From Neorhizobium lilium (lineage in GTDB: Bacteria > Pseudomonadota > Alphaproteobacteria > Rhizobiales > Rhizobiaceae), in assembly GCF_004053875.1 (NCBI RefSeq), contig NZ_SBIP01000005.1:1-64000 (forward strand): a stretch of 64,000 nucleotides of DNA, read 5' to 3'. Shown here one piece after another: positions 36,115 through 44,612 of this stretch. How positions within the stretch are numbered: position 1 is the first letter of the stretch; each line of letters starts with the position of its first letter. The notes under the pieces are model-generated. The model was not told the origin of the DNA. It searched no databases and saw nothing but the letters and a program-made list of their open reading frames with translations. The position numbers were made by a program, and so were the translations under genes.

Positions 36115-37266
36115 ATGAACACGGCATTTTTCGACGCAGCCTTCGAGGTTCCGCACAGGACGCCCGAGCGTGTGCGCAATGATGCCGTATCGACTGAGGC
36201 GCCCCCTTCGAAGGGAGCGTCCGGCTCCGTCCGCTTCGAGGCGGTTCGCAAGACCTATTTGTCGTCTGCCGGTCCGGTCGATGCGCTGAAGGGCATTTCC
36301 GTCGACATTCCGGCGGGTACGATTTTCGGTATCATTGGACGCTCGGGTGCCGGAAAGTCGAGCCTGTTGAGGACCGTCAACCGGCTCGAACGGCCGACCG
36401 ACGGGCGTGTCCTGGTCGATGACGAGGATGTCGCGGCGCTGGATGAAGACGACCTCGTCCGGCTGCGGCGCCGGGTCGGGATGATCTTCCAGCATTTCAA
36501 TCTCCTGTCTGCCAAGACGGTATTTGCAAATATTGCGCTGCCTCTGGTGGTCGCGAAAGTCCCTCGTGAAGACATCCGCCAACGGGTGGCGGATGTGTTG
36601 AAACTGGTCGGGCTTGAGGGCAAGGAGAATACCTATCCATCCCGGCTTTCGGGCGGGCAAAAGCAACGGGTCGGCATCGCCCGGGCGCTCGTCAGCCGTC
36701 CGCAGATCCTGCTCTGCGACGAGGCGACATCGGCGCTGGACCCCGAGACGACACTGTCGATCCTCAAGCTCCTGAAAGACATCAATCGCCGGCTTGGCTT
36801 GACCATCGTTCTCATCACCCATGAGATGAGCGTCATCCGTGAGATCTGCGACGAGGTCCTCATTCTCGAAGGCGGTGAGGTGGCCGAAAGCGGAGACGTA
36901 TGGCAGGTCTTCGGAAATCCCCGGCACGAAGCGACCCGTGCCCTGCTGGCGCCGCTGAGCCGCGGTCTGCCGGCGGATCTTGCCGAACTCATTCGACCGG
37001 CACCGCTGGACGGCCAGCCGTGCCGCGCGATCGTCGAACTCTCGTTCACCGGCACCGGCGATAATGAACTCGATCTTGCGCGGATTTCCACGGCGCTCGG
37101 CATCGGCGCCCGGCTGGTGCAGAGCGATCTTGACCGCATACAGGGGCATCTGAGCGGACGCATTCTCATGAACGTTCCGTACCGAAACGATCTGGCGGCG
37201 GTGATCTCAAACCCGTTGCTTGCCAATCACACAAGGATTGTCGGCTATGTCGCCGCAGATGATTGA
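36115..37266 (+). CDS. metN: MetN-type ABC ATP-binding protein
   Basis: A 383-aa ATPase; the ATG at 36115 is preferred to the GTG at 36106. An N-terminal extension of about 35 residues precedes the ABC domain: [43 protein letters not shown]. The last ~80 residues ([20 protein letters not shown] onward) form the NIL regulatory domain that in MetN senses cytoplasmic methionine. Transport is therefore probably subject to trans-inhibition. It overlaps the permease gene by 20 bases. Confidence 0.93.
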   Translation: MNTAFFDAAFEVPHRTPERVRNDAVSTEAPPSKGASGSVRFEAVRKTYLSSAGPVDALKGISVDIPAGTIFGIIGRSGAGKSSLLRTVNRLERPTDGRVLVDDEDVAALDEDDLVRLRRRVGMIFQHFNLLSAKTVFANIALPLVVAKVPREDIRQRVADVLKLVGLEGKENTYPSRLSGGQKQRVGIARALVSRPQILLCDEATSALDPETTLSILKLLKDINRRLGLTIVLITHEMSVIREICDEVLILEGGEVAESGDVWQVFGNPRHEATRALLAPLSRGLPADLAELIRPAPLDGQPCRAIVELSFTGTGDNELDLARISTALGIGARLVQSDLDRIQGHLSGRILMNVPYRNDLAAVISNPLLANHTRIVGYVAADD

Positions 37267-37900
37267 TCGCCTCTGGCACGCCTTTCTCGACACGCTGACC
37301 ATGGTCGGCGCTTCGACGTTCATCGCGCTTGCAGCCGGCATTCCGCTTGCCGTCTTTCTCGTCATGTCCGCACAGGGCGGCCTCATCCAGGCACCGCGCG
37401 CCAACCGTCTGATCGGTGGCCTCATCAACGGCTTCCGCGCGACGCCCTTCGTCGTACTCATGGTCGCGCTTCTGCCCTTCACGCGGCTGGTGACCGGAAC
37501 GACGATAGGCGTATGGGCCGCGGTCGTGCCGCTGTCGATCAGCGCGACGCCCTTCTTTGCGCGCATCGCCGAGGTCAGTCTGCGGGAGGTCGATCACGGC
37601 CTGATCGAGGCTGCCCAGGCCGTCGGCTGTCGCCGCTGGCACATCATTCGCCATGTCCTGCTGCCGGAGGCGCTGCCTGGGCTGGTGGGCGGCTTCACGA
37701 TCACCATCGTCTCGATGATCGGCGCCTCCGCCATGGCGGGTGTGATCGGTGCCGGCGGGCTTGGCGACGTGGCGATCCGCTACGGCTACCAGCGCTTCGA
37801 TACCACCGTGATGCTGGTGGTGATCGCCATCCTGATCGTTATTGTCTGCGCGGTTCAGTTCGCGGGAGATTTTGCGGTACGCAGGCTGCGGGCCCGGTAG
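37247..37900 (+). CDS. metI: MetI-type ABC permease
   Basis: A 217-aa permease of the D-methionine importer family with five predicted membrane helices. Features are [38 protein letters not shown], the coupling loop [20 protein letters not shown] and [21 protein letters not shown]. The ATG at 37247 has AAGGA about 8 bases upstream; an ATG at 37259 is possible. It completes the metQNI importer, placed directly before three flavin-dependent oxygenase genes. Confidence 0.93.
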   Translation: MSPQMIDRLWHAFLDTLTMVGASTFIALAAGIPLAVFLVMSAQGGLIQAPRANRLIGGLINGFRATPFVVLMVALLPFTRLVTGTTIGVWAAVVPLSISATPFFARIAEVSLREVDHGLIEAAQAVGCRRWHIIRHVLLPEALPGLVGGFTITIVSMIGASAMAGVIGAGGLGDVAIRYGYQRFDTTVMLVVIAILIVIVCAVQFAGDFAVRRLRAR

Positions 37901-37928
37901 GCACATCAGAGAACCAAGGTTCCGTTTC

Positions 37929-39185
37929 ATGACAGCATCGTCCAACCGTTCGACCGTGATCGATCCTGCAGGCAAGACGCCGGCGCGACCTCTGCCACCT
38001 TCTCCTGTGCACCGTATCGCGAGGGATATTGACGCCCTGGCGATTGCCGAGACGCTTGCGCGGACATTCCGCGACGGTGCGGCGAACCGCGACCGCCATC
38101 GCCTGCTGCCATGGGACGAGGTCGAAGCCTATACGGCAAGTGGCCTCGGGGCCATCACGGTGCCCAAGGCCTATGGCGGCGCCGGCGTTTCCTATGAAAC
38201 GATGGCAAAGGTCTTCGAGATCCTCTGCGCTGCCGATCCTGCGCTCGGCCAGATCCCTCAGAACCAGTTCGGGGTGCTCGCCCTTGTCGAGGATATCGGA
38301 ACGGCAGAACAGAAAGAGCGGATCTATGGCGACGTCCTCGCCGGCTATCGCATCGGCAATGCTGGCCCGGAGCGCAGTACCAAGGCGGTCAATATTGCGA
38401 CCACGCGCCTGACGCAGACGCCGCAAGGCCTGCGGCTGAGCGGGCGGCGCTTCTATTCGACCGGCGCCATCTTCGCGCACTACATTCCGACCCGCGCGCT
38501 TGACGACGAGGGCAGGGCCGTCCAGGCCTGGGCGCGTTACGACAGTCCGTGCCTGACCGTCATCGATGACTGGAATTCCTTCGGTCAACGGACCACCGCT
38601 AGCGGATCGGTCGAATTTGCCGATGCTCCTGTCGATCCGCTGCTGGTGCTGCCGGTCCATGCCTTTGCCGACAGGGCGGGGCTTGCGGGGCCGATTTCGC
38701 AGCTGATCCAGGCGGCGATCGATGCCGGGATTGCGCGCGCCGCCTTTGACGACATGCTGGCTTTCGTCCGCGATCATGCGCGGCCGTGGACGGATTCGGG
38801 CTTGCAGAGTGCCACGGACGATCAGACCATCCTGCAGGAAGTGGGGGCTTTGGCCACCAGCCTGCATGCCGCCCAGGAACTGCTTTACGACGCCGGGCGG
38901 ACGATCGACGCCGTTGCCGCCGAGCCGGTAACGGCCGAAAGCAGCGCGCGTGCGTCGGTTGCCGTTGCGGAAGCGAAGATCCTGACGACCGAGATCGCCC
39001 TTGAAGCGAGCGAGAAGCTGTTCGATCTCGCAGGCTCCGCCGCGACCCGTTCGAGACACGGGCTCGATAGGCATTGGCGCAATGCGCGGGTTCATACGCT
39101 GCACGATCCGGTCCGCTGGAAGTATCACCTGATCGGCAATTACGAACTGAACGGCGTCCTTCCGGCCCGCCATCAGTGGAACTGA
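37929..39185 (+). CDS. SfnB/DszC-type flavin-dependent monooxygenase (copy 1)
   Basis: A 418-aa acyl-CoA-dehydrogenase-fold flavoprotein starting at the ATG at 37929. It shows LLPWDEVEAYTASGLGAITVPKA, IPQNQFGVLALVE, LSGRRFYSTGAIFAHYIP and the C-terminal DRHWRNARVHTLHDPVRWKY, the motif shared by SfnB and DszC that carries active-site histidines. Such enzymes use reduced flavin and oxygen to act on sulfur compounds. It lies 28 bases after the methionine-type importer and just before a close paralogue. Confidence 0.9.
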   Translation: MTASSNRSTVIDPAGKTPARPLPPSPVHRIARDIDALAIAETLARTFRDGAANRDRHRLLPWDEVEAYTASGLGAITVPKAYGGAGVSYETMAKVFEILCAADPALGQIPQNQFGVLALVEDIGTAEQKERIYGDVLAGYRIGNAGPERSTKAVNIATTRLTQTPQGLRLSGRRFYSTGAIFAHYIPTRALDDEGRAVQAWARYDSPCLTVIDDWNSFGQRTTASGSVEFADAPVDPLLVLPVHAFADRAGLAGPISQLIQAAIDAGIARAAFDDMLAFVRDHARPWTDSGLQSATDDQTILQEVGALATSLHAAQELLYDAGRTIDAVAAEPVTAESSARASVAVAEAKILTTEIALEASEKLFDLAGSAATRSRHGLDRHWRNARVHTLHDPVRWKYHLIGNYELNGVLPARHQWN

Positions 39186-39202
39186 ACGCCAGGATGCCGC
39201 CA

Positions 39203-40432
39203 ATGACAGACGCCCCCATCGCCGCGCCCGCGGCTCCGCCGTCGCGACGTCCGCATCTGATCGTTTCCAATGAAGAGGCGATCGCTGCAGCGCATGATTT
39301 TGCCGAAAGACTGCGTGCCACGTCATCGAAACGCGATGCGGAACGGCTGCTGCCCTGGCAGGAACTGGACGACTTCGTCGCAACCGGCCTCTGGGGCATC
39401 AGCGTGCCGAGGGCCTATGGTGGTGCCGGCGTATCCTCGTCCACTCTTGCGAAGGTCACGTCGATCATCGGCGCGGCCGACGGTTCGTTGTCGCAGATTC
39501 CGCAAAACCATTATTACTCTCTGGAAGTGCTTCGCGTCGGCGGCAGCGAGACTCAGAAGCGATTCTTCTACGAGCGTGTCCTGGCCGGCGAGCGCACCGG
39601 CAATGCGCTGGCCGAGATCGGCCACAAGGATTTCAAGCGCCGCACCCGGCTTGTAGAGGACGGCGGCCGGCTGTTCGTCGACGGCACCAAGTACTATTGC
39701 ACCGGCGCGATATACGCACACTGGATCCCGACGCTGGTCGTAAGGCAGGAAAACGGTGCCGAGCGGCTTTACGTCGTCTTCGTGCCGCGCACGGCGCCGG
39801 GCGTCACCGTCCATGACGACTGGGACGGTTTTGGCCAAAGGGTGACCGGCAGCGGCACGGTGCGTTTCGACCGGGTTCCGGTCGACGCAGACTGGGTCAT
39901 CCAGTTCCAGGATTCCTTCGATCGCCCCACCTCGATCGGCCCGTTGGCGCAGATCATCCACGCGGCGATCGACCTTGGCATCGGGCAGGGCGCCTATCGC
40001 GACATGCTCGACTTCGTCCGCACCCGGTCGCGTCCCTGGATCGACGCCAAGGTCGATCGGGCATCGGACGATCCGCTGACGCTTGCCGAGGTCGGCCAGG
40101 TGAAATTGCGGCTGAGGGCGGCCGAGGCCCTGGTCGAGCGGGCGGCGACCTTCGTCGATGTCGCCATGCAGGCACCGGATGCTGAGAACGTGGCCGCCGC
40201 CTCGATCGCTGTCGCCGAAGCGAAGATCCTGACGACGAAGGCCGGCCTGCTCGCCGCCAACAAGCTGTTCGAGCTCTCCGGCACGTCCTCGACCATGGCC
40301 GACGACAATTACGATCGCCACTGGCGCAATGTCCGGACGCATACGCTTCACGATCCGGTGCGTTGGAAATACCAGGCGGTCGGCCGCTACTATCTTAACG
40401 GCACGCTGCCTCCGCGCCACGGCGCTATCTGA
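39203..40432 (+). CDS. SfnB/DszC-type flavin-dependent monooxygenase (copy 2)
   Basis: A 409-aa paralogue of the preceding gene. The ATG at 39203 follows AGGATGCC; the in-frame ATG at 39194 lacks a ribosome site. Shared blocks include LLPWQELDDFVATGLWGISVPRA, QIPQNHYYSLEVLR, VDGTKYYCTGAIYAHWIP and DRHWRNVRTHTLHDPVRWKY. Two adjacent members may act in sequence (sulfoxide, then sulfone) or on different substrates. The LLM gene follows 24 bases later. Confidence 0.9.
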   Translation: MTDAPIAAPAAPPSRRPHLIVSNEEAIAAAHDFAERLRATSSKRDAERLLPWQELDDFVATGLWGISVPRAYGGAGVSSSTLAKVTSIIGAADGSLSQIPQNHYYSLEVLRVGGSETQKRFFYERVLAGERTGNALAEIGHKDFKRRTRLVEDGGRLFVDGTKYYCTGAIYAHWIPTLVVRQENGAERLYVVFVPRTAPGVTVHDDWDGFGQRVTGSGTVRFDRVPVDADWVIQFQDSFDRPTSIGPLAQIIHAAIDLGIGQGAYRDMLDFVRTRSRPWIDAKVDRASDDPLTLAEVGQVKLRLRAAEALVERAATFVDVAMQAPDAENVAAASIAVAEAKILTTKAGLLAANKLFELSGTSSTMADDNYDRHWRNVRTHTLHDPVRWKYQAVGRYYLNGTLPPRHGAI

Positions 40433-40456
40433 ACCGTCAAGGAGCGATAAGAGCCG

Positions 40457-41857
40457 ATGCCCGAAGACAAGCAGATTCTGCTCAACGCGTTCAACATGAA
40501 CAGCGTTGGCCATATCAACCACGGACTCTGGACCCATCCGCGTGACCGGTCGCACGAGTACAAGACCTTGTCCTATTGGACCGACCTGGCAAGGACGCTG
40601 GAGCGTGGTCTGTTCGACGGCATTTTCCTCGCCGACATCGTTGGGGTCTATGACGTTTATGCCGGTTCGGTCGACCTAACCTTGAAGGAGTCCATCCAGC
40701 TTCCGGTCAACGATCCGACGCTGATCGTTTCGGCCATGGCCGGCGTCACCGAAAACCTCGGCTTCGGCGTGACGGTCAATACAAGCGTCGAGCATCCGTT
40801 TACCTTTGCAAGGCGTATGTCGACGCTCGACCACCTTACCGGCGGTCGGATCGGCTGGAACATCGTCACCGGCTATCTCGACAGCGCCGCCCGCGCCCTG
40901 GGGCAGGCCGGCCTGAACGATCATGACGATCGGTACGATCGCGCAGACGATTATCTCGAACTGCTCTACAAGCTTTGGGAAGGCAGTTGGGATGACCATG
41001 CCGTCGTCCTCGACAGGGAGAGGCGGATCTTTGCAGAGCCGTCGCGCGTGCGCGAGATCTTCCACGACGGCCCCTATTACAAGGCACAGGCCTACCATCT
41101 GGCCGAGCCGTCGCGCCAGCGTACGCCGGTGCTCTACCAGGCCGGCAGTTCCGGTCGCGGCAGGACATTCGCCGGGCGCCATGCCGAATGCATCTTCATC
41201 AACGCCACGGACCCGGTGTCCGCGCGTGCGGTGGTGCAGGCACTGCGCGACGAGGCGGTTGCGGCAGGGCGACGGGCCGACGAGATCAAGATCTTCATCG
41301 GCATCACCGTCGTGACCGGCAGGACGCAGGCCGAGGCCGAGGAAACCCTCTCCGACTATCTCGATCACGCAAGCCCCGAGGCGGGCCTTGCGCATTTCTC
41401 GGCCGGTACCGGTATCGATTTCTCGCGCTTCGATCTCGACGAGGAGATCCAGTATGGCACGGGCAACGCGATCCAGTCGGTTACGCAACTTGCCCGGCAG
41501 AAGGGCTGGTCGAAGCGGCAACTGTTGAAGGAACTGGCGATCGGCGGCCGCTATCCGCTGATCGTCGGCGACGGAGGCAAGGTGGCGGAAGAACTGATCC
41601 GCTGGGTAGAAGAAAGCGGCGTCGACGGTTTCAACCTGACCCGAACCGTCGTGCCGGAGAGTTTCGAGACCTTCATCGATGTCGTCGTGCCCGAGCTTCA
41701 GTCGCGCGGCGCCTACAGGACCGCCTACGAAGACGGCTCGTTGCGTCACCGGCTGTTCGGTCAAGGTGACCGGTTATCCGATCGGCATTTCGGCAGTCAG
41801 TTCAAGTTTCGCCGCAGCGATTTTGCTGGGTCCGCTGATGTGCCGACCGCGGTTTGA
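40457..41857 (+). CDS. LLM-class monooxygenase, NtaA/DmoA/SnaA family
   Basis: A 466-aa FMNH2-dependent monooxygenase with AFNMNSVGHINHGLWTHPRD, FDGIFLADIVGVYDVYAGS, SVEHPFTFARRMSTLDHLTGGRIGWN and LYQAGSSGRGRTFAGRHAECIF. The family normally ends near the AYEDGSLRHRLFG segment. Here about 32 further residues follow, of no recognised family, possibly because the natural stop was lost. A strong ribosome site (AAGGAGCG) precedes it. It closes the metQNI-oxygenase operon and presumably performs the C-S cleavage step. Confidence 0.9.
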   Translation: MPEDKQILLNAFNMNSVGHINHGLWTHPRDRSHEYKTLSYWTDLARTLERGLFDGIFLADIVGVYDVYAGSVDLTLKESIQLPVNDPTLIVSAMAGVTENLGFGVTVNTSVEHPFTFARRMSTLDHLTGGRIGWNIVTGYLDSAARALGQAGLNDHDDRYDRADDYLELLYKLWEGSWDDHAVVLDRERRIFAEPSRVREIFHDGPYYKAQAYHLAEPSRQRTPVLYQAGSSGRGRTFAGRHAECIFINATDPVSARAVVQALRDEAVAAGRRADEIKIFIGITVVTGRTQAEAEETLSDYLDHASPEAGLAHFSAGTGIDFSRFDLDEEIQYGTGNAIQSVTQLARQKGWSKRQLLKELAIGGRYPLIVGDGGKVAEELIRWVEESGVDGFNLTRTVVPESFETFIDVVVPELQSRGAYRTAYEDGSLRHRLFGQGDRLSDRHFGSQFKFRRSDFAGSADVPTAV

Positions 41858-42160
41858 GCTCGATCAGGCCCTGGGGACCGCGCCAGGCTTGTCCGAAAGA
41901 GAAGAGCTGCTTCTTCCGCTGACGTCTATTGATAGATTACTGTTTTCGAGGCACCGGCTTTGGCACCCAGGTTGGAATGTCCGGCTTTGCGCAAAGTTGG
42001 AGTGTCCCTTCTATCGTCGCGTGGCATGTTGATCAGCCCCGACCTGACCGGCTGGGAGGTTATATTCCGCATTACGGAACGCAATTGCTCATTTTAAACG
42101 CGGCTTAACAATGATGCTCATTGGATCCGACAGAGGGAACCTGCCGGAGGATGCGGCGCA
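41858..42160. other. Convergent intergenic region with dyad and IS-like repeats
   Basis: No gene is seen between the LLM gene (plus) and the AraC-type gene (minus). GTTGGAATGTCC and GTTGGAGTGTCC repeat within about 30 bases (41972-42005) flanking CGGCTTTGCGCAAA, which looks like the repeated terminus of an insertion sequence. TTCCGcattaCGGAA (42065-42079) is a perfect 5-5-5 dyad of the type bound by IclR-family regulators. Both would be out of place between two 3' ends unless something was lost here. Confidence 0.4.
42065..42079. promoter_or_regulatory. IclR-type dyad TTCCG-N5-CGGAA
   Basis: Perfect inverted repeat with 5-base arms and 5-base spacer. No start codon of a credible gene lies downstream on either strand within 80 bases, so it is an orphan site. 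Confidence 0.35.
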
Positions 42161-43198
42161 TCAGAGTTGCCGGGAGCTGTCCCGCATCTTCACCGGAGGC
42201 ATCTCGTTCAGCCGGTTCCATACCCTGCGGAACTGCCGTGCCGAGGAAAAGCCGGCGCGCTCGGCGACCATTTCCATGTCGAGGCGTGAACCGGTCACCA
42301 GTTCCCGGGCCAGCGCAATGCGTGTCCGGTTGACGTAATCCGTCACGCTCATGCCGACGTGTTCGTTGAACAGCCGGGACAGGTTGCGCGGGCTGGTCGT
42401 CGCAATGCTGGCCAGCCGTTCGACGGACCAGTCCCGGGCCGGCTCGGCGCCGATCGCGTCCTGGACCCGGTGAAGCGCCTGGTGGAGGTGGCTGCGTCCC
42501 TGCAGCCATGGCGAAAGCTGCGGATCACCGCCGGCCCGGCGAAGATAGATGACAAGCGTTCGTGCCGCGGCGAGCGCCGCGGGATGACCAGCCTCGCGCG
42601 CGACGACGGACAGCATGAGATCGATGCCGGTCGTGACGCCGGCGCTGGTCAGCCGCTCGCCGTCCTCCACGAACAGGCGGTTGTCGCGCACCTTGGCGGT
42701 CGGTGCCAGCCGGACGAGGTCCGGCAACATCGTGTGATGCGTGGTGCATTCGTAACCTTCGAGAAGGCCCGCCCGAGCCGCGAGCAGGGCGCCTGAGCAG
42801 ATGGTCAGCAAGGTGGTGCCCGGTCGAATGGTGTCCGATAGCCAGCCGACGATCTGCCTTTCCAGGTCTTCATCGGCGGATCGGCTGAAGGGCCGTGCAA
42901 GCAGTGGGTCGCCTGGCAGGGACCCGGCAGGCAGGGGTTCGTCGACGGCGCCTGACACTATCACGAAACCGCACTGCGGAAGCGCGGTCGGCAAGGGTGC
43001 GATCCCGGCCAGTGCCAGACCGACGGAACTGTGAACCTCGGGCGCAGGTCCGACATAGGAGATGTCGAACCGGACTGCCGACTGCTCCAGGTTTGCCCGT
43101 CGCAGCACTTCGACCGGGCCGGCAATGTCGAGCAGCAGAGCGCGCGGCGGTACAACCACGAAAACCGGAATACACCGTGGTTGCCCGGGGGTGCTCAT
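42161..43198 (-). CDS. GlxA-type AraC-family transcriptional regulator
   Basis: A 345-aa regulator starting at the ATG at 43198. The N-terminal ~190 residues are a DJ-1/PfpI (class I amidotransferase-like) domain with the nucleophile-elbow cysteine in LLTICSGALLAARAG. The C-terminal ~100 residues hold the double AraC HTH (WSVERLASIATTSPRNLSRLF and ELVTGSRLDMEMVAERAGFSS). Its ATG overlaps the stop of the frameshifted cysteine hydrolase, so it is the second gene of that minus-strand pair and may have controlled it. Ligand unknown. Confidence 0.9.
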   Translation of the reverse strand: MSTPGQPRCIPVFVVVPPRALLLDIAGPVEVLRRANLEQSAVRFDISYVGPAPEVHSSVGLALAGIAPLPTALPQCGFVIVSGAVDEPLPAGSLPGDPLLARPFSRSADEDLERQIVGWLSDTIRPGTTLLTICSGALLAARAGLLEGYECTTHHTMLPDLVRLAPTAKVRDNRLFVEDGERLTSAGVTTGIDLMLSVVAREAGHPAALAAARTLVIYLRRAGGDPQLSPWLQGRSHLHQALHRVQDAIGAEPARDWSVERLASIATTSPRNLSRLFNEHVGMSVTDYVNRTRIALARELVTGSRLDMEMVAERAGFSSARQFRRVWNRLNEMPPVKMRDSSRQL

Positions 43199-43748
43199 GC
43201 GGCGGCCTTCTCCCTGCTGAATTCCAGCGCTTCGGCGACGGTCGCAATCCGTGCGAAACGGCCTGCCAGCACCAGTTCGGTGCGGGCGCGGATCTCGGCG
43301 GCGGACCGGTCGCATCAGTCATCGGGAAGGTCAGTGTGGCTTCACCCACGTAATCGACCTGGTAACCGAGATCCGAAGCGTGGCGCGTGGTGGTTTCGCA
43401 GCACTGCTCGGTGCGGATGCCGGAGACGATCAGCCGCCTGATTCCGTTTTCGGTTAGCCAGACGTCCAGCCCGCTGCCGACAAGAGCGCTGTGGCGCTGC
43501 TTGTGAAAGACGGCATCCGGCGCGATGCTGAGCGGGGCAAGAGTTTTTACGAAGCCGGAGGCTACTGAAAACAGGCCGGTGTTCTCGACATGAAAGATCT
43601 GCACGATCCGAATTCCGGCAGCCTTGGCGCCGTCGATCAGCGACTGTTGGTGCTCGAGATAGGGGCCGAGTTCCTGATCGCGAAAATAGTTGCGGTGACG
43701 AAATGATTCCTGGGCGTCGATGACGAGTAGGGCGGTGTCTTGCGGCAT
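43195..43748 (-). pseudogene. Isochorismatase-family cysteine hydrolase, frameshifted near the C-terminus
   Basis: The isochorismatase-like fold begins at the ATG at 43748 (TALLVIDAQESF, catalytic Asp). The lysine is in VFHKQRHSALVGSG and the catalytic cysteine in VSGIRTEQCCETTTRHASD. The frame is intact to TFPMTDATG, near 43305. The expected ending (AEIRARTELVLAG, ATVAEALEFSREKAAA) continues in another frame to a TGA overlapping the AraC-type ATG. The 554-base total is not a multiple of three. The unshifted frame would add unrelated residues to 42870. Whether the mutation is real needs reads. Confidence 0.8.
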
Positions 43749-43870
43749 CTGGACAGATCCTCCGATTGATATGGAAGCAGCATACGGTGTCGGTGGCCCT
43801 GGTCGATGCCGTCAGCAGACGAATAAGGGACATTTCACGCCAAAGATGCGGGCAGGGAGCGCCATCCGGT

Positions 43871-43899
43871 CAAAAAAAAGGGCATCGAAAACCGATGCC
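43871..43899 (-). terminator. Orphan intrinsic terminator on the minus strand
   Basis: Read on the minus strand, GGCATCG - GTTTT loop - CGATGCC is followed by CTTTTTTTTG, a textbook stem and T8 tail. No minus-strand gene lies upstream for 2 kb, so it may end a small RNA transcribed from within 43900-44600. Confidence 0.65.
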
Positions 43900-44515
43900 T
43901 TGAGTTTGAAGGTCAAAACCTCCAGAGGGGAACAGCAGCCTCACCGGGAACAGCAGGTCCAAGCGCGAGTGCTATCTCTCTTTTAAGTCGGCTGGGCAGA
44001 CGAAAGAAAGGAACGGAATTTTCCATTTGCAGACGAAAGAGGATGGTCTTTGCTATTCGCCTTCGCGCTCGCCCCCCGGCGCTGACCTTCAAAGTGATGG
44101 CGATATGATAATGCTCATACGTCGTGTGTTTAGTTCCATAATCGAGGATATCATTGCTTTATCTTTTAGGTCTCTGAAATAAGCCGAGTCTGGCTTTAGT
44201 AAAAAGACCGATCGACTGGCGAAGCACTGCTCCGACAGAACCGGACCGCTGGCGCGAGCGTACCAAATCCCAAAGACAGTCGAACACAGAACAGCTCAGG
44301 GGATCGATCCAATGCGATGAACTTCGTCGTCTTGGCAACCGCCGCTGACATTATAAAATATGAAAGCGATGGCCCGCTTTTGAACCATTTCCCATCTTAA
44401 AGCAGACATGGCGACTGATTCTCCGTCAGGCAGTATGGCGCCGGTGCGGGGTCATATTCTTCTTTAACAAAAAGCATTAACCCCTGTGTTCTATATGATA
44501 ATGGGAGCTCCAATT

Positions 44516-44532
44516 CGAGAATGGAATTCTCG
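44516..44532. promoter_or_regulatory. Inverted repeat CGAGAAT-GGA-ATTCTCG upstream of the OPX gene
   Basis: Perfect 7-base arms lie 81 bases before the start codon of the polysaccharide export gene. It could be an operator or a leader hairpin. Confidence 0.4.
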
Positions 44533-44612
44533 GTTGATCAAGCTTTCCCAGTAGGGTACTGATGCTCACGCTCGGGGGAGCGCCTTATGGTTACTGCTAA
44601 GAGTAAAAATGT

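Larger units (their letters stand above)
43749..44612. other. 864-base intergenic region before the polysaccharide locus
   Basis: No credible protein gene is present. It is A+T-richer than the flanks and holds a minus-strand terminator (43871-43899), the repeat CAGACGAAAGA (44001-44011 and 44032-44042), an inverted repeat at 44516-44532 and possible -10 boxes near 44352 and 44493. The right part is probably the promoter and leader of the OPX gene. The left part may encode a small RNA. Confidence 0.5.

Noticed and set aside
42111..42338. 75-codon plus-strand frame
   Set aside because: It lies antisense to the AraC HTH coding sequence.
43720..43986. 88-codon plus-strand frame
   Set aside because: Starts inside the cysteine hydrolase gene on the other strand, contains the terminator hairpin and has no ribosome site.
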